Below, piece by piece: positions 1 through 6,947 of a stretch of DNA of 64,000 bases; within the stretch, counting starts at the first letter, position 1; each line of letters begins with the position of its first letter. A program made the translations under genes and the position numbers. The notes under the pieces are model-generated. The model was not told where the DNA came from and ran no database searches. It was given only the letters and a program-made list of their open reading frames with translations. The stretch is taken from positions 1-64,000 of the forward strand of contig CANQTF010000005.1 in NCBI GenBank assembly GCA_947626745.1. The letters are read 5' to 3'. Source of the DNA: an uncultured Lachnospiraceae bacterium. GTDB taxonomy: Bacteria > Bacillota > Clostridia > Lachnospirales > Lachnospiraceae.

Positions 1-105
1 CCGCGTCTCTCACCTATTTTTTCTGCCGTTTAGCCATACACCTTCCACGTATCACTCAACACCTCTCCGAAATCCTGTGCCTATCGCCCGCCATTCCCAT
101 ACGGG
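1..105. repeat. Direct repeat, copy 1 (105 bp)
   Basis: This 105-bp stretch recurs at 244-348 with a single mismatch (position 78 t versus 321 c), an offset of exactly 243 bp. It starts at the window edge, so the true left boundary is unknown. The region has no credible gene. The 197-aa ORF spanning it reads through both repeats and lacks a ribosome binding site. The sequence following copy 1 (about 108-129) reappears in altered form at 500-521, downstream of the element that interrupts copy 2. Confidence 0.85.
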
Positions 106-137
106 CCCGCGCGCGCCGCGACCGTCTGCGCCACATC

Positions 138-160
138 GCAAGCGCAACGATAACGCTTGC
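138..160. repeat. Small inverted repeat between the two direct repeats
   Basis: GCAAGCG and CGCTTGC form a perfect 7-bp stem around a 9-nt loop. No U-tract follows, so it does not look like an intrinsic terminator. The rest of 106-243 holds nothing else recognisable. Confidence 0.4.
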
Positions 161-243
161 GTTATTCCCATGAACCTCTGCCGCCCTGCTTTCATGCCGC
201 TCACTCTATATTGCCGTAACATCGCGGCATATCATATCTTACT

Positions 244-348
244 CCGCGTCTCTCACCTATTTTTTCTGCCGTTTAGCCATACACCTTCCACGTATCACTC
301 AACACCTCTCCGAAATCCTGCGCCTATCGCCCGCCATTCCCATACGGG
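244..348. repeat. Direct repeat, copy 2 (105 bp)
   Basis: Second copy of the 105-bp repeat at 1-105 (104 of 105 identical). Homology to the flank of copy 1 breaks at 349 and resumes at about 500 (CGACCGTCTGC is shared with 119-129). This indicates that about 150 bp was inserted into, or lost from, one copy. Confidence 0.85.
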
Positions 349-356
349 TCAGCCAT

Positions 357-510
357 GCGCGTGCGGACAGCATAAGGACAAGCAGACCCTTGGAGAACGC
401 CGGCACTTGGCGAGGTCATGCGCCGCATGGCGGCGCACGAGCCTAGTACCGCTGCGTTTGGAGCGGAGCGCAAGCGTGTCTGCGGCTCCTTATGCTGCCC
501 GCGCACGCCA
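357..510. mobile_element. MITE-like palindromic element interrupting repeat copy 2
   Basis: The terminal arms are imperfect inverted repeats. About 24 of 30 positions pair between roughly 358-387 and 478-508, including the core CAGCATAAGGA / TCCTTATGCTG and the inner GCAGAC / GTCTGC. The centre holds a further perfect hairpin, GCGCCGC-atg-GCGGCGC (about 421-437). There is no credible ORF. The element sits where the second direct repeat diverges from the first, as expected of a small non-autonomous insertion. No clear target-site duplication was identified, so MITE-like is an inference from structure alone. Confidence 0.5.
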
Positions 511-580
511 CGACCGTCTGCACGCCTTTCTCAAACCGACACACATACGAAATATCGTTCACATTTTTCTAAAAATCCTG

Positions 581-609
581 TTGCAATCCTTCTTCTCCTG
601 TGCTATCAT
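581..609 (+). promoter_or_regulatory. Sigma-A-type promoter for the Rpn-family gene
   Basis: TTGCAA (581-586), a 17-nt spacer, then TATCAT (604-609) preceded by TGC, an extended -10. The predicted start of transcription is near 616, giving a leader of about 100 nt before the ATG at 718. Confidence 0.5.
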
Positions 610-717
610 AACCACAAGCATATCTGGGAAGTCTGGCAGTTCTGACCGCAAGTCTGTATCTCTGTTCTGAAACGCTCCCTTATATGTACACACAACTTCA
701 TAAGGGAGGAAAGAAGA

Positions 718-1677
718 ATGGGAAGAAAAGACCTGCAGAAGAAAAGCTACTTCCATGACGCCGGGCGGTTCGCCGACCTGATCAACGGGCTGCTGTGCGC
801 AGGGGAACAGGTGGTGGAGGCGTCAGACCTGACGGAGCTGGACAGCCAGACAGGGCAGTTCGGCATGGCGGCATATGACAGGGCCGGCAGCGGCAGCCTG
901 AAGGCCAGACGCCGGGATCTGGTGCGCCGGGCAGCCTTCGGCGTAAACTTCATGGTGGTCGGACTGGAAAATCAGGAGGAGACGGACTACCTGATGCCGC
1001 TGCGGTGCATGTCCTATGATACGGCGGAGTATGAGAGACAGGCGGCACAGGCCGGAAAGGAAGTCAGGGACAGGAAGGATATCACGAAGGCCGAGTTCCT
1101 GTCCGGCTTTGCAAAGGACGGAAAGCTTGCACCCTGCGTGACAGTGGTGCTCTACTACGGGGAGGACTGGGACGGGCCGACGGCCCTGCATGACATACTG
1201 GACTTCCGGGAGATCCCGCCGGCGCTGCGGCGTGAAGTCAACGACTACAGGATCCACTTGTGCGAGGTGCGGAAGTTCGGGAACACGGAAGTGTTCAAAA
1301 CAGATGTGAAGCAGGTGTTCGACTGTCTCAGGTATGCGGAGGAGCCGGATAAGCTGTATGAGCTGACGGCAAACGATCCGTCGTACCGGGAGATGGAGGC
1401 GGACACCTACGATGTGATAGCGGAATATACAAGAACAAACGATCTGATGAAGGTGAAGACATACAACGAGAAGGAGGGCAAGGTAGATATGTGTAAGGCA
1501 ATAGCGGAACTGGTCGAGAGAGGCCGCAGGGAAGGCATCGAGCTGGGGATACAGGGCATGATCGAGATGGCCCGCGAGTTTGGCAGCACGAAGGAAGATG
1601 CGGTGCGCCGCCTGATCGACAAGATGCAGATATCTGATGACGAGGCCAAAAGATACGTCGGGCAGTATTGGGTGTAA
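718..1677 (+). CDS. Rpn/YhgA-like PD-(D/E)XK nuclease-family protein
   Basis: A 319-aa protein resembling the Rpn (recombination-promoting nuclease / putative transposase) proteins that are common in multiple copies in gut Clostridia. Visible hallmarks are an N-terminal F-x-D-L-I-N segment (residues 18-24), an Arg-Asp (R66-D67) and, 16 residues later, the hydrophobic strand ending GLENQ (E84, Q86). Together these fit the D...E-x-Q active site of the PD-(D/E)XK fold. The FLSGF and VLYYGEDWDGP stretches are also typical. The C-terminus is helical and charged. Family members are DNA endonucleases that promote RecA-independent recombination. The gene stands alone with its own promoter, a GGGAGGAAAG site before ATG and a terminator, next to intergenic repeats. 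The precise role here is unknown. Confidence 0.7.
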   Translation: MGRKDLQKKSYFHDAGRFADLINGLLCAGEQVVEASDLTELDSQTGQFGMAAYDRAGSGSLKARRRDLVRRAAFGVNFMVVGLENQEETDYLMPLRCMSYDTAEYERQAAQAGKEVRDRKDITKAEFLSGFAKDGKLAPCVTVVLYYGEDWDGPTALHDILDFREIPPALRREVNDYRIHLCEVRKFGNTEVFKTDVKQVFDCLRYAEEPDKLYELTANDPSYREMEADTYDVIAEYTRTNDLMKVKTYNEKEGKVDMCKAIAELVERGRREGIELGIQGMIEMAREFGSTKEDAVRRLIDKMQISDDEAKRYVGQYWV

Positions 1678-1760
1678 GACGCGTAAACTGCCGCCGATTC
1701 ACGGCATATGGCTCACTGCCTTTTACGAAACCTTAGCGGCGGCAAAATAAGAAAAACACG

Positions 1761-1796
1761 GCGGATCTGTCGGCTGGGACGGGTCCGCTTTTTTGT
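1761..1796 (+). terminator. Intrinsic terminator after the Rpn-family gene
   Basis: GCGGATC (1761-1767) pairs with GGTCCGC (1782-1788) with one G-U pair, and six T residues follow immediately. It lies 84 nt after the stop codon and separates this gene from the pilus operon. Confidence 0.7.
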
Positions 1797-1845
1797 GCAT
1801 TATAGACAAAAATGAAAAAAAGTTTGAAGAAATTTTGAAAAAAGT

Positions 1846-1874
1846 TTGAATTTGTAGGTTGTAGGTGATATAGT
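1846..1874 (+). promoter_or_regulatory. Sigma-A-type promoter of the type IV pilus-like operon
   Basis: TTGAAT (1846-1851), a 17-nt spacer and TATAGT (1869-1874), with TGA directly upstream of the -10 (extended -10). It sits in an AT-rich island in an otherwise GC-rich sequence. The predicted start is near 1881, about 50 nt before the prepilin peptidase ATG. Confidence 0.65.
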
Positions 1875-1930
1875 AAAAGTAGTGTAGTGTCGAAATTATA
1901 AGGGAAAGTGCGCGTTGAAAGGAGCGGCCC

Positions 1931-2683
1931 ATGCCCGCAGACATCATTTTTTACATAATCATATTCCTCTTCGGGATCGTCATCGGCAGCTTTCTCAACG
2001 TCTGCATCTACCGTCTCCCGAACCGGGAAGACATTGTGAAGACCCGCTCCCACTGCATGACCTGCGGGCATACGCTGAAGTGGTACGATATGTTTCCGCT
2101 TTTCAGTTATCTTTTCCTGCGGGGGCGCTGCAGGTACTGCAAGGCGAAGCTGTCCGCCCAGTATCCTCTGATCGAGGCGCTGAACGGGATCTTATATGTA
2201 GCCATCGTGCTTTTGCACGGAGTCAATGCGGACTCTTTGCTCCTGTGTCTGCTCGCCTCGGCGCTTCTTGTGCTGAGTGTGATCGACTTTAGGACTTATG
2301 AGATACCGCTTGGCATCAATCTCTTCATACTGGCGCTGGGCGCGGTGAGGACCGCGCTGGATTACCGCAGCATAGCGGATCATCTGATCGGCCTGTTTGC
2401 CGTCAGTGTCGTCTTGGCGGTTCTCTACTACGCCACGAAGGGGCGTGCGATCGGCGGCGGCGACGTGAAGCTGATGGCGGCCTGTGGGCTGTTCCTCGGC
2501 TGGAAACTCGTCATTTTCGCATTTTTGGCGGGCTGCGTCCTGGGCGCGGTGATTCATGTCCTGCGCATGAAGCTGAGCGGGCAGGATCATGTGCTTGCGA
2601 TGGGGCCGTACCTGAGCGCGGGGGTGTTTATCGCGGCGCTGTGGGGCGAGCGGCTGATAAACTGGTATCTGGCACAATTTTAA
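1931..2683 (+). CDS. pilD: Type IV prepilin peptidase / N-methyltransferase (A24)
   Basis: A 250-aa polytopic membrane protease that removes prepilin leaders and methylates the new N-terminus. The cytoplasmic zinc-binding loop carries both Cys pairs (C42/C45 and C67/C70). The two catalytic aspartates of aspartyl prepilin peptidases are visible: D119 in IDFRTYEIP and D178 in the GGGDVKL motif. Hydrophobic segments follow the usual eight-helix pattern, and the length is normal for PilD/GspO/ComC. The start is set by AAAGGAG about 8 nt upstream of ATG. It is the first gene of the operon, 32 nt ahead of the PilM-PilN fusion, and its substrates are presumably the four pilin-like proteins downstream. 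Confidence 0.92.
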   Translation: MPADIIFYIIIFLFGIVIGSFLNVCIYRLPNREDIVKTRSHCMTCGHTLKWYDMFPLFSYLFLRGRCRYCKAKLSAQYPLIEALNGILYVAIVLLHGVNADSLLLCLLASALLVLSVIDFRTYEIPLGINLFILALGAVRTALDYRSIADHLIGLFAVSVVLAVLYYATKGRAIGGGDVKLMAACGLFLGWKLVIFAFLAGCVLGAVIHVLRMKLSGQDHVLAMGPYLSAGVFIAALWGERLINWYLAQF

Positions 2684-2715
2684 ATACAAAAGGGGTTTGA
2701 AAGGAGAAACAAGCA

Positions 2716-4362
2716 ATGGCCGGTAAAGCGATCAGTATTGAGATCGGTTATTCGCTGACGAGAGTCTGCGAGGTCGATTACAAGGCGAAAACACACAGGG
2801 TATACAGGCGTTTTACGATACCGACGCCGGCGGGCGTCATCAACGACGGCGTGCTGACGGCGACGCCGGAGTATATCGAGCAGCTTCGGAGCGCGCTTGC
2901 AGACAGCAAGATGAAAGCGAAACAGGTGGTGTTCACGATCACGTCAGGCAGGATCAACAGCCGTGAGGTGATGATCCCGCTTGTCAAGGACAACCGTATC
3001 GCGGACGTTGTCGCGGCGAACGCGTCGGAGTATTTCCCGGTGGATCTGAGCCAGTATGAGCTTGCGCACAATATTCTGGGAACGGTGGGCGAGACGAAAG
3101 GACAGCAGCAGTATAAGCTGCTTGTCATGGCGGCGCCCAAAGCGCTTTTGAGCGGCTACTATGATCTGGCGAAGGCGCTGAAGCTGGAGCTGGCCGCGAT
3201 CGACTACGCCGGAAACAGCGTGTTCCAGGTTGCCAAAGACAAGGCGTCCCAAGGCACGAGCCTTGTTGTGAAGATCGACGAGCGCTCCACGCTGGTGTTG
3301 GCGATCCAGAACTCGGTCCTCACGTTTACGCGTAACGTGGCTTACGGTGTGGACGAGGCGATCCAGACGATCATGGACTCTACGCGCTGGTCAAAGACGG
3401 ACACGGTGGTAGATGCGATGGACGCGATGTCCCTGAATGACTGCACGGCTTTCCCGGAGATCGTGGAGGCGCTGACGCCGCTTGCGGGCGGTATTTCCCG
3501 CGTGATCGACTACTACGCTTCCCACAACGCGGATACCGAGATCGAGAAGGTGTACATAACGGGTATCGGCGCGGATATCAAGGGCATGGCTGATTTCCTG
3601 AACAAGGAGATCAGCTATCCGGTCGAGCCGCTGCGGCAGGTGGAGGGCTGGAAGCTGGAGCAGAGTTTCCGGACGCAGTTCTACGGCGGCTATGTGGCCT
3701 GTGTGGGCGCGGCGGCGGCGCCGCTCGGCTTTAAGAAGGACGAAAAGAAGAAAAAGGATTCCGGCGCGGGCGCTTCTTCCGGCAAGAAGGGCGGCTTCAA
3801 TCTCGCACCGGTGGCATATACGGTCTTGGGTATCGGCGTGGCGGCGGCGGTCGTCCTTGTGGTGCTGTCGGTGCTGAGGCTGATGTCGGCGCAGCAGCAG
3901 AATATGGAGCTGAAAGCGCAGAACAGCGAGCTGGAAGAGATCATTCCGATCTACAACGAATGGGTGACGACACAGAGCACTTATGCGCTGGTGCAGTCCA
4001 TGTATGACATGACGGAAAACAGGAACGAGGAGCTGGTGGAGTTTCTGGAAGAGCTGGAGACGAAGCTTCCGGCAGATGTCCACGTGGTCTCCTTTGCGAG
4101 CACGCTGGACGGTGTGGCAATCAATATGACCGTCAGCACGAAGAGCGAGGCGGCCGTGGCGATCGAACAGCTTCGTACGTTTGAAAGTCTTATCCCTGCC
4201 AGTGTGACCGTGAACTCGGTGGTCGAGGAGATCGACGAGGAGACGGGCGTCAGCTCGGTCAACTTCTCGGTTGCGGCGGTATATCAGGGCATGGATTATG
4301 TGCCGGAGGACGAGACGGCGGAAGACGCCGCAGCACAGACTGCGGACGGCGCGGCAGAGTAG
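2716..4362 (+). CDS. PilM-PilN fusion protein of the pilus assembly platform
   Basis: A 548-aa protein in two parts. Residues 1-340 look like PilM, the actin-like cytoplasmic ATPase-fold protein of type IV pili (N-terminal ISIEIGYS phosphate-loop strand; later ITGIGADIKG). A Lys/Gly-rich linker (341-360) leads to FNLAPVAY, reminiscent of the INLLP peptide by which PilN normally binds PilM. A single membrane helix (about 367-390), a short coiled coil and a periplasmic-type alpha/beta domain (about 400-527) follow, as in PilN/GspL. The acidic Ala-rich tail is low complexity. PilM and PilN are normally separate, so this gene appears to join them covalently. It precedes the PilO-like gene by 12 nt. 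Confidence 0.75.
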   Translation: MAGKAISIEIGYSLTRVCEVDYKAKTHRVYRRFTIPTPAGVINDGVLTATPEYIEQLRSALADSKMKAKQVVFTITSGRINSREVMIPLVKDNRIADVVAANASEYFPVDLSQYELAHNILGTVGETKGQQQYKLLVMAAPKALLSGYYDLAKALKLELAAIDYAGNSVFQVAKDKASQGTSLVVKIDERSTLVLAIQNSVLTFTRNVAYGVDEAIQTIMDSTRWSKTDTVVDAMDAMSLNDCTAFPEIVEALTPLAGGISRVIDYYASHNADTEIEKVYITGIGADIKGMADFLNKEISYPVEPLRQVEGWKLEQSFRTQFYGGYVACVGAAAAPLGFKKDEKKKKDSGAGASSGKKGGFNLAPVAYTVLGIGVAAAVVLVVLSVLRLMSAQQQNMELKAQNSELEEIIPIYNEWVTTQSTYALVQSMYDMTENRNEELVEFLEELETKLPADVHVVSFASTLDGVAINMTVSTKSEAAVAIEQLRTFESLIPASVTVNSVVEEIDEETGVSSVNFSVAAVYQGMDYVPEDETAEDAAAQTADGAAE

Positions 4363-4374
4363 GAGGGGCGGACG

Positions 4375-5208
4375 ATGAAGGTTTCTAAGAGAGATATCTA
4401 TATTTTGCTTATATTTGTGGGGATACTGGCGGTGGTGGCGTCGTATTTTCTCGTGTACCAGCCGAACATAGAGTCCGCGGAGCTGATCGAGGCGGAGAAT
4501 CAGGAGCTGCAGGATCGGATCGCCGATCTGTCCGGCAAGATGGAGCAGAAGGATTCTTATGTGGAAGAGACGGCGGCCATGAACGAGGAGATGGATACGA
4601 TATTGCAGCAGTTCCCCATAGACGTGCGCGAGGAGGACGCGGTGCTGCTGGCCATCAATCAGGAGCTGATCTCGCCCATGGTGATCGACAGCATAGGGAT
4701 CACGGCCACGGAGCCGACCGTCCTGCCCGACATGGAGGAAGAGGACGTGGATCACACCTATGAGATCGACGAGATCGAGGAGTATGAGGCGCAGGAGGGC
4801 ATCGCGGACGAGGCCGAACAGGCGGCGGACGCGCAGACGGGCGGCGTGGCCAATGAGGATATGGCCTATGTGCTCATGCAGCGCAGCGTGACGATGAATT
4901 ATCTCGTCTCCTACGAGGGCCTGAAAAGAGGCATCAAAAATATCAGCGTACAGGACAACCGCATGAGCATCAACAACCTGACGGTGTCCTACGATGAGAG
5001 CACGGGACTGTTGACGGGCACGACAGTGGTCGATATGTACTGTATACCCGGTCAGGATAAAGAGTATGTACAGCCGAACTTCTCCTCCGTCCTGTTAGGC
5101 TCGGATAATATCTTCGGTTCTCTGGAGACATACGGGATCGGACAGCTTGACATCGGCGAGAGCGCGGCGGACGGTGAGGAAGCCGGAGACGGCGGAGCGG
5201 CGCAGTAG
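4375..5208 (+). CDS. PilO/GspM-like pilus assembly protein
   Basis: A 277-aa bitopic protein with a short basic cytoplasmic tail, one membrane helix (about residues 8-28), a coiled coil (about 35-75) and an extracytoplasmic domain with a Glu/Ala-rich insertion around 118-160. This architecture, immediately after the PilM-PilN gene, is that of PilO. PilO pairs with PilN to connect the cytoplasmic platform to the pilus across the envelope. Sequence similarity in this family is low, so the call rests on topology and position. The RBS is GGAGGGG about 7 nt before ATG. Confidence 0.7.
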   Translation: MKVSKRDIYILLIFVGILAVVASYFLVYQPNIESAELIEAENQELQDRIADLSGKMEQKDSYVEETAAMNEEMDTILQQFPIDVREEDAVLLAINQELISPMVIDSIGITATEPTVLPDMEEEDVDHTYEIDEIEEYEAQEGIADEAEQAADAQTGGVANEDMAYVLMQRSVTMNYLVSYEGLKRGIKNISVQDNRMSINNLTVSYDESTGLLTGTTVVDMYCIPGQDKEYVQPNFSSVLLGSDNIFGSLETYGIGQLDIGESAADGEEAGDGGAAQ

Positions 5209-5302
5209 GCGTAAGCATGCGGGCAGCGCGGCTGCGGCAGATATCATAACAGATGTGATTCATATGATGAGATAAGGGCTGGGAAAACAGCGGGAAAGCG
5301 AT

Positions 5303-6919
5303 ATGAGAGCAGAGAAGATCGGTAGGGACAGACAACTGCATAGAGACGGCGGGAGAGCGGCGGACGCGGGCTTTTCGCTGGTGGAACTTTTGATCGCGGT
5401 GACCATACTGGCGATCATCGTGATCCCGCTGTTACACCTGTTCGTGACTTCCACGAGGATCAACGTGAAATCCAGACAGACCCTGCGTGCGACCACGGTG
5501 GCGCAGGACATCATGGAAGGGCTGAAGGCGTATACCTTGGAGGAAGTGCGGACGCAGTTCAATAAGACGGACGCTGCGGGCAGGATCGTGCTCCCCTCGG
5601 ATACGGCGTTCTATTATCCCGAGGACGGCTTCTATATCCTGAACAGCGATCTGATCCAGAGCGGTGTGCGGGAGATCACGGAGTTGGAGACATGGCTGGA
5701 TACGTCCACCGGCAAGCCCGTCGATCCCCACGGCGTGGATAACGAGACGTATTACTTCGGTATCGAGAACCTGAAGATGCAGGGCGGCGAGTACGATGCC
5801 CTGATCAAGCTGGATGCGTCCAAGTATGCGGAAGGCAAGGCCGGTGAAGCCGGAGACGGCACGGGGCACGACAATGTCTTTAACGGAAAATTCTACGCGG
5901 ACACCATGAGCGTGTCGGAGACCGGCAACGGCGGCGCGCAGACGGACAGCAGCTTCCACGAACCTGCGGGGCTGGCCGCGGACGTGCTGCGGGATATCCG
6001 ACAGCAGATAGAGACCGATTACGCGGCAGCCGGCGAGGCTCTGCCTACAGATTGGGAAGATGCATGGAAGGACATGGAGCTTAAGGACATCGTGACGAAA
6101 CGGGAGATCGTCGTGAAGCTGGGGGCTGCGCACACGGAGTCCGGCGCGCTCGCCAAGGACAAGGACGGCAGCGGCATCTGCCAGGCGCGGACGACTTTTA
6201 CCTATCAATGCAAATGTCCGGCGGCTCTTGCGGGCACGGTCATGAAAGACACGAACGGCGACGGGACGCCCGATCAGGCTATCCGTGATTGCACGTACAC
6301 AAGCCACGGCTTGGCGGGCGGCAGCGGCGAGGTGACTGACGGCAACACGCTGAGACAGTTTTCCAGCGGCAACTTTTATCTGTTCTACTATCCGATCTAT
6401 GCGTCGGGGGCGGTGGACGATATCAGCTTTGAGATCTCGGATATCCCGGAGCTCTTGGCGGAGGATGCGCCGCTGCTCCGCTCCGTCACGCTGGCGAAAC
6501 AGATACGCTCTACGGTCGATCCGGCGACGCACGTGATCGCCCCCGACATGACCGACGCGGAGCTGTACCATGCGGAGAGCGGCTATAAGGCGATCGTACA
6601 TATGCCAAATGACAGCAGTGTCAGGGACGGTCTGGTCTTTCGGACCAACATTGATACGAATATGGCAAAACAGGCCAAAAGAACGGATCCGGACGGAGAT
6701 GTCTACTGGGAAGAGATCTTGGGTATCACCATTCCGCCGTCGGTCAACAAGGTAGATTTGATCAGCGACGAGGTGAGCGATACCGTAACAAACGTTATTT
6801 ATGACATCGAGATCACGGTCTATGAGGCCGGAGCGGCGCAGTACTTTGGCGATCCCGATTTCGAGACGAACCATGCGGACGAGATACACAGGCTGGCGAC
6901 GATCACGAATCTGGATTGA
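5303..6919 (+). CDS. Large type IV prepilin-like protein (538 aa)
   Basis: A class III signal peptide is clear: a basic leader of 23 residues ending in Gly, then FSLVELLIAVTILAI with Glu at +5, followed by a hydrophobic stalk helix. Cleavage by the adjacent peptidase is expected after Gly23. At 538 aa it is far larger than a major pilin, so it is probably a minor pilin with a modular surface domain. Residues 316-324 read DTNGDGTPD, an EF-hand/thrombospondin-type calcium-loop pattern. Four cysteines cluster around it (GIC, QCKC, RDC) and could form disulfides. It follows the PilO-like gene after a 94-nt gap that holds only a weak GC-rich hairpin. Confidence 0.8.
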   Translation: MRAEKIGRDRQLHRDGGRAADAGFSLVELLIAVTILAIIVIPLLHLFVTSTRINVKSRQTLRATTVAQDIMEGLKAYTLEEVRTQFNKTDAAGRIVLPSDTAFYYPEDGFYILNSDLIQSGVREITELETWLDTSTGKPVDPHGVDNETYYFGIENLKMQGGEYDALIKLDASKYAEGKAGEAGDGTGHDNVFNGKFYADTMSVSETGNGGAQTDSSFHEPAGLAADVLRDIRQQIETDYAAAGEALPTDWEDAWKDMELKDIVTKREIVVKLGAAHTESGALAKDKDGSGICQARTTFTYQCKCPAALAGTVMKDTNGDGTPDQAIRDCTYTSHGLAGGSGEVTDGNTLRQFSSGNFYLFYYPIYASGAVDDISFEISDIPELLAEDAPLLRSVTLAKQIRSTVDPATHVIAPDMTDAELYHAESGYKAIVHMPNDSSVRDGLVFRTNIDTNMAKQAKRTDPDGDVYWEEILGITIPPSVNKVDLISDEVSDTVTNVIYDIEITVYEAGAAQYFGDPDFETNHADEIHRLATITNLD

Positions 6920-6947
6920 GTTTTATGGATAAGTCGGGAGACGAAGC

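Noticed and set aside
77-670. 197-aa + strand ORF and smaller overlapping ORFs in the first 717 bases
   Set aside because: They read through both direct repeats and the palindromic element, have Arg/His/Pro-rich low-quality translations and no ribosome binding site.
3391-4755. 454-aa minus-strand ORF opposite the PilM-N/PilO genes
   Set aside because: Same antisense codon-bias artefact; spans the boundary of two well-supported + strand genes.
5432-6889. 485-aa minus-strand ORF opposite the large pilin
   Set aside because: Antisense shadow; no hydrophobic or motif pattern and no RBS.
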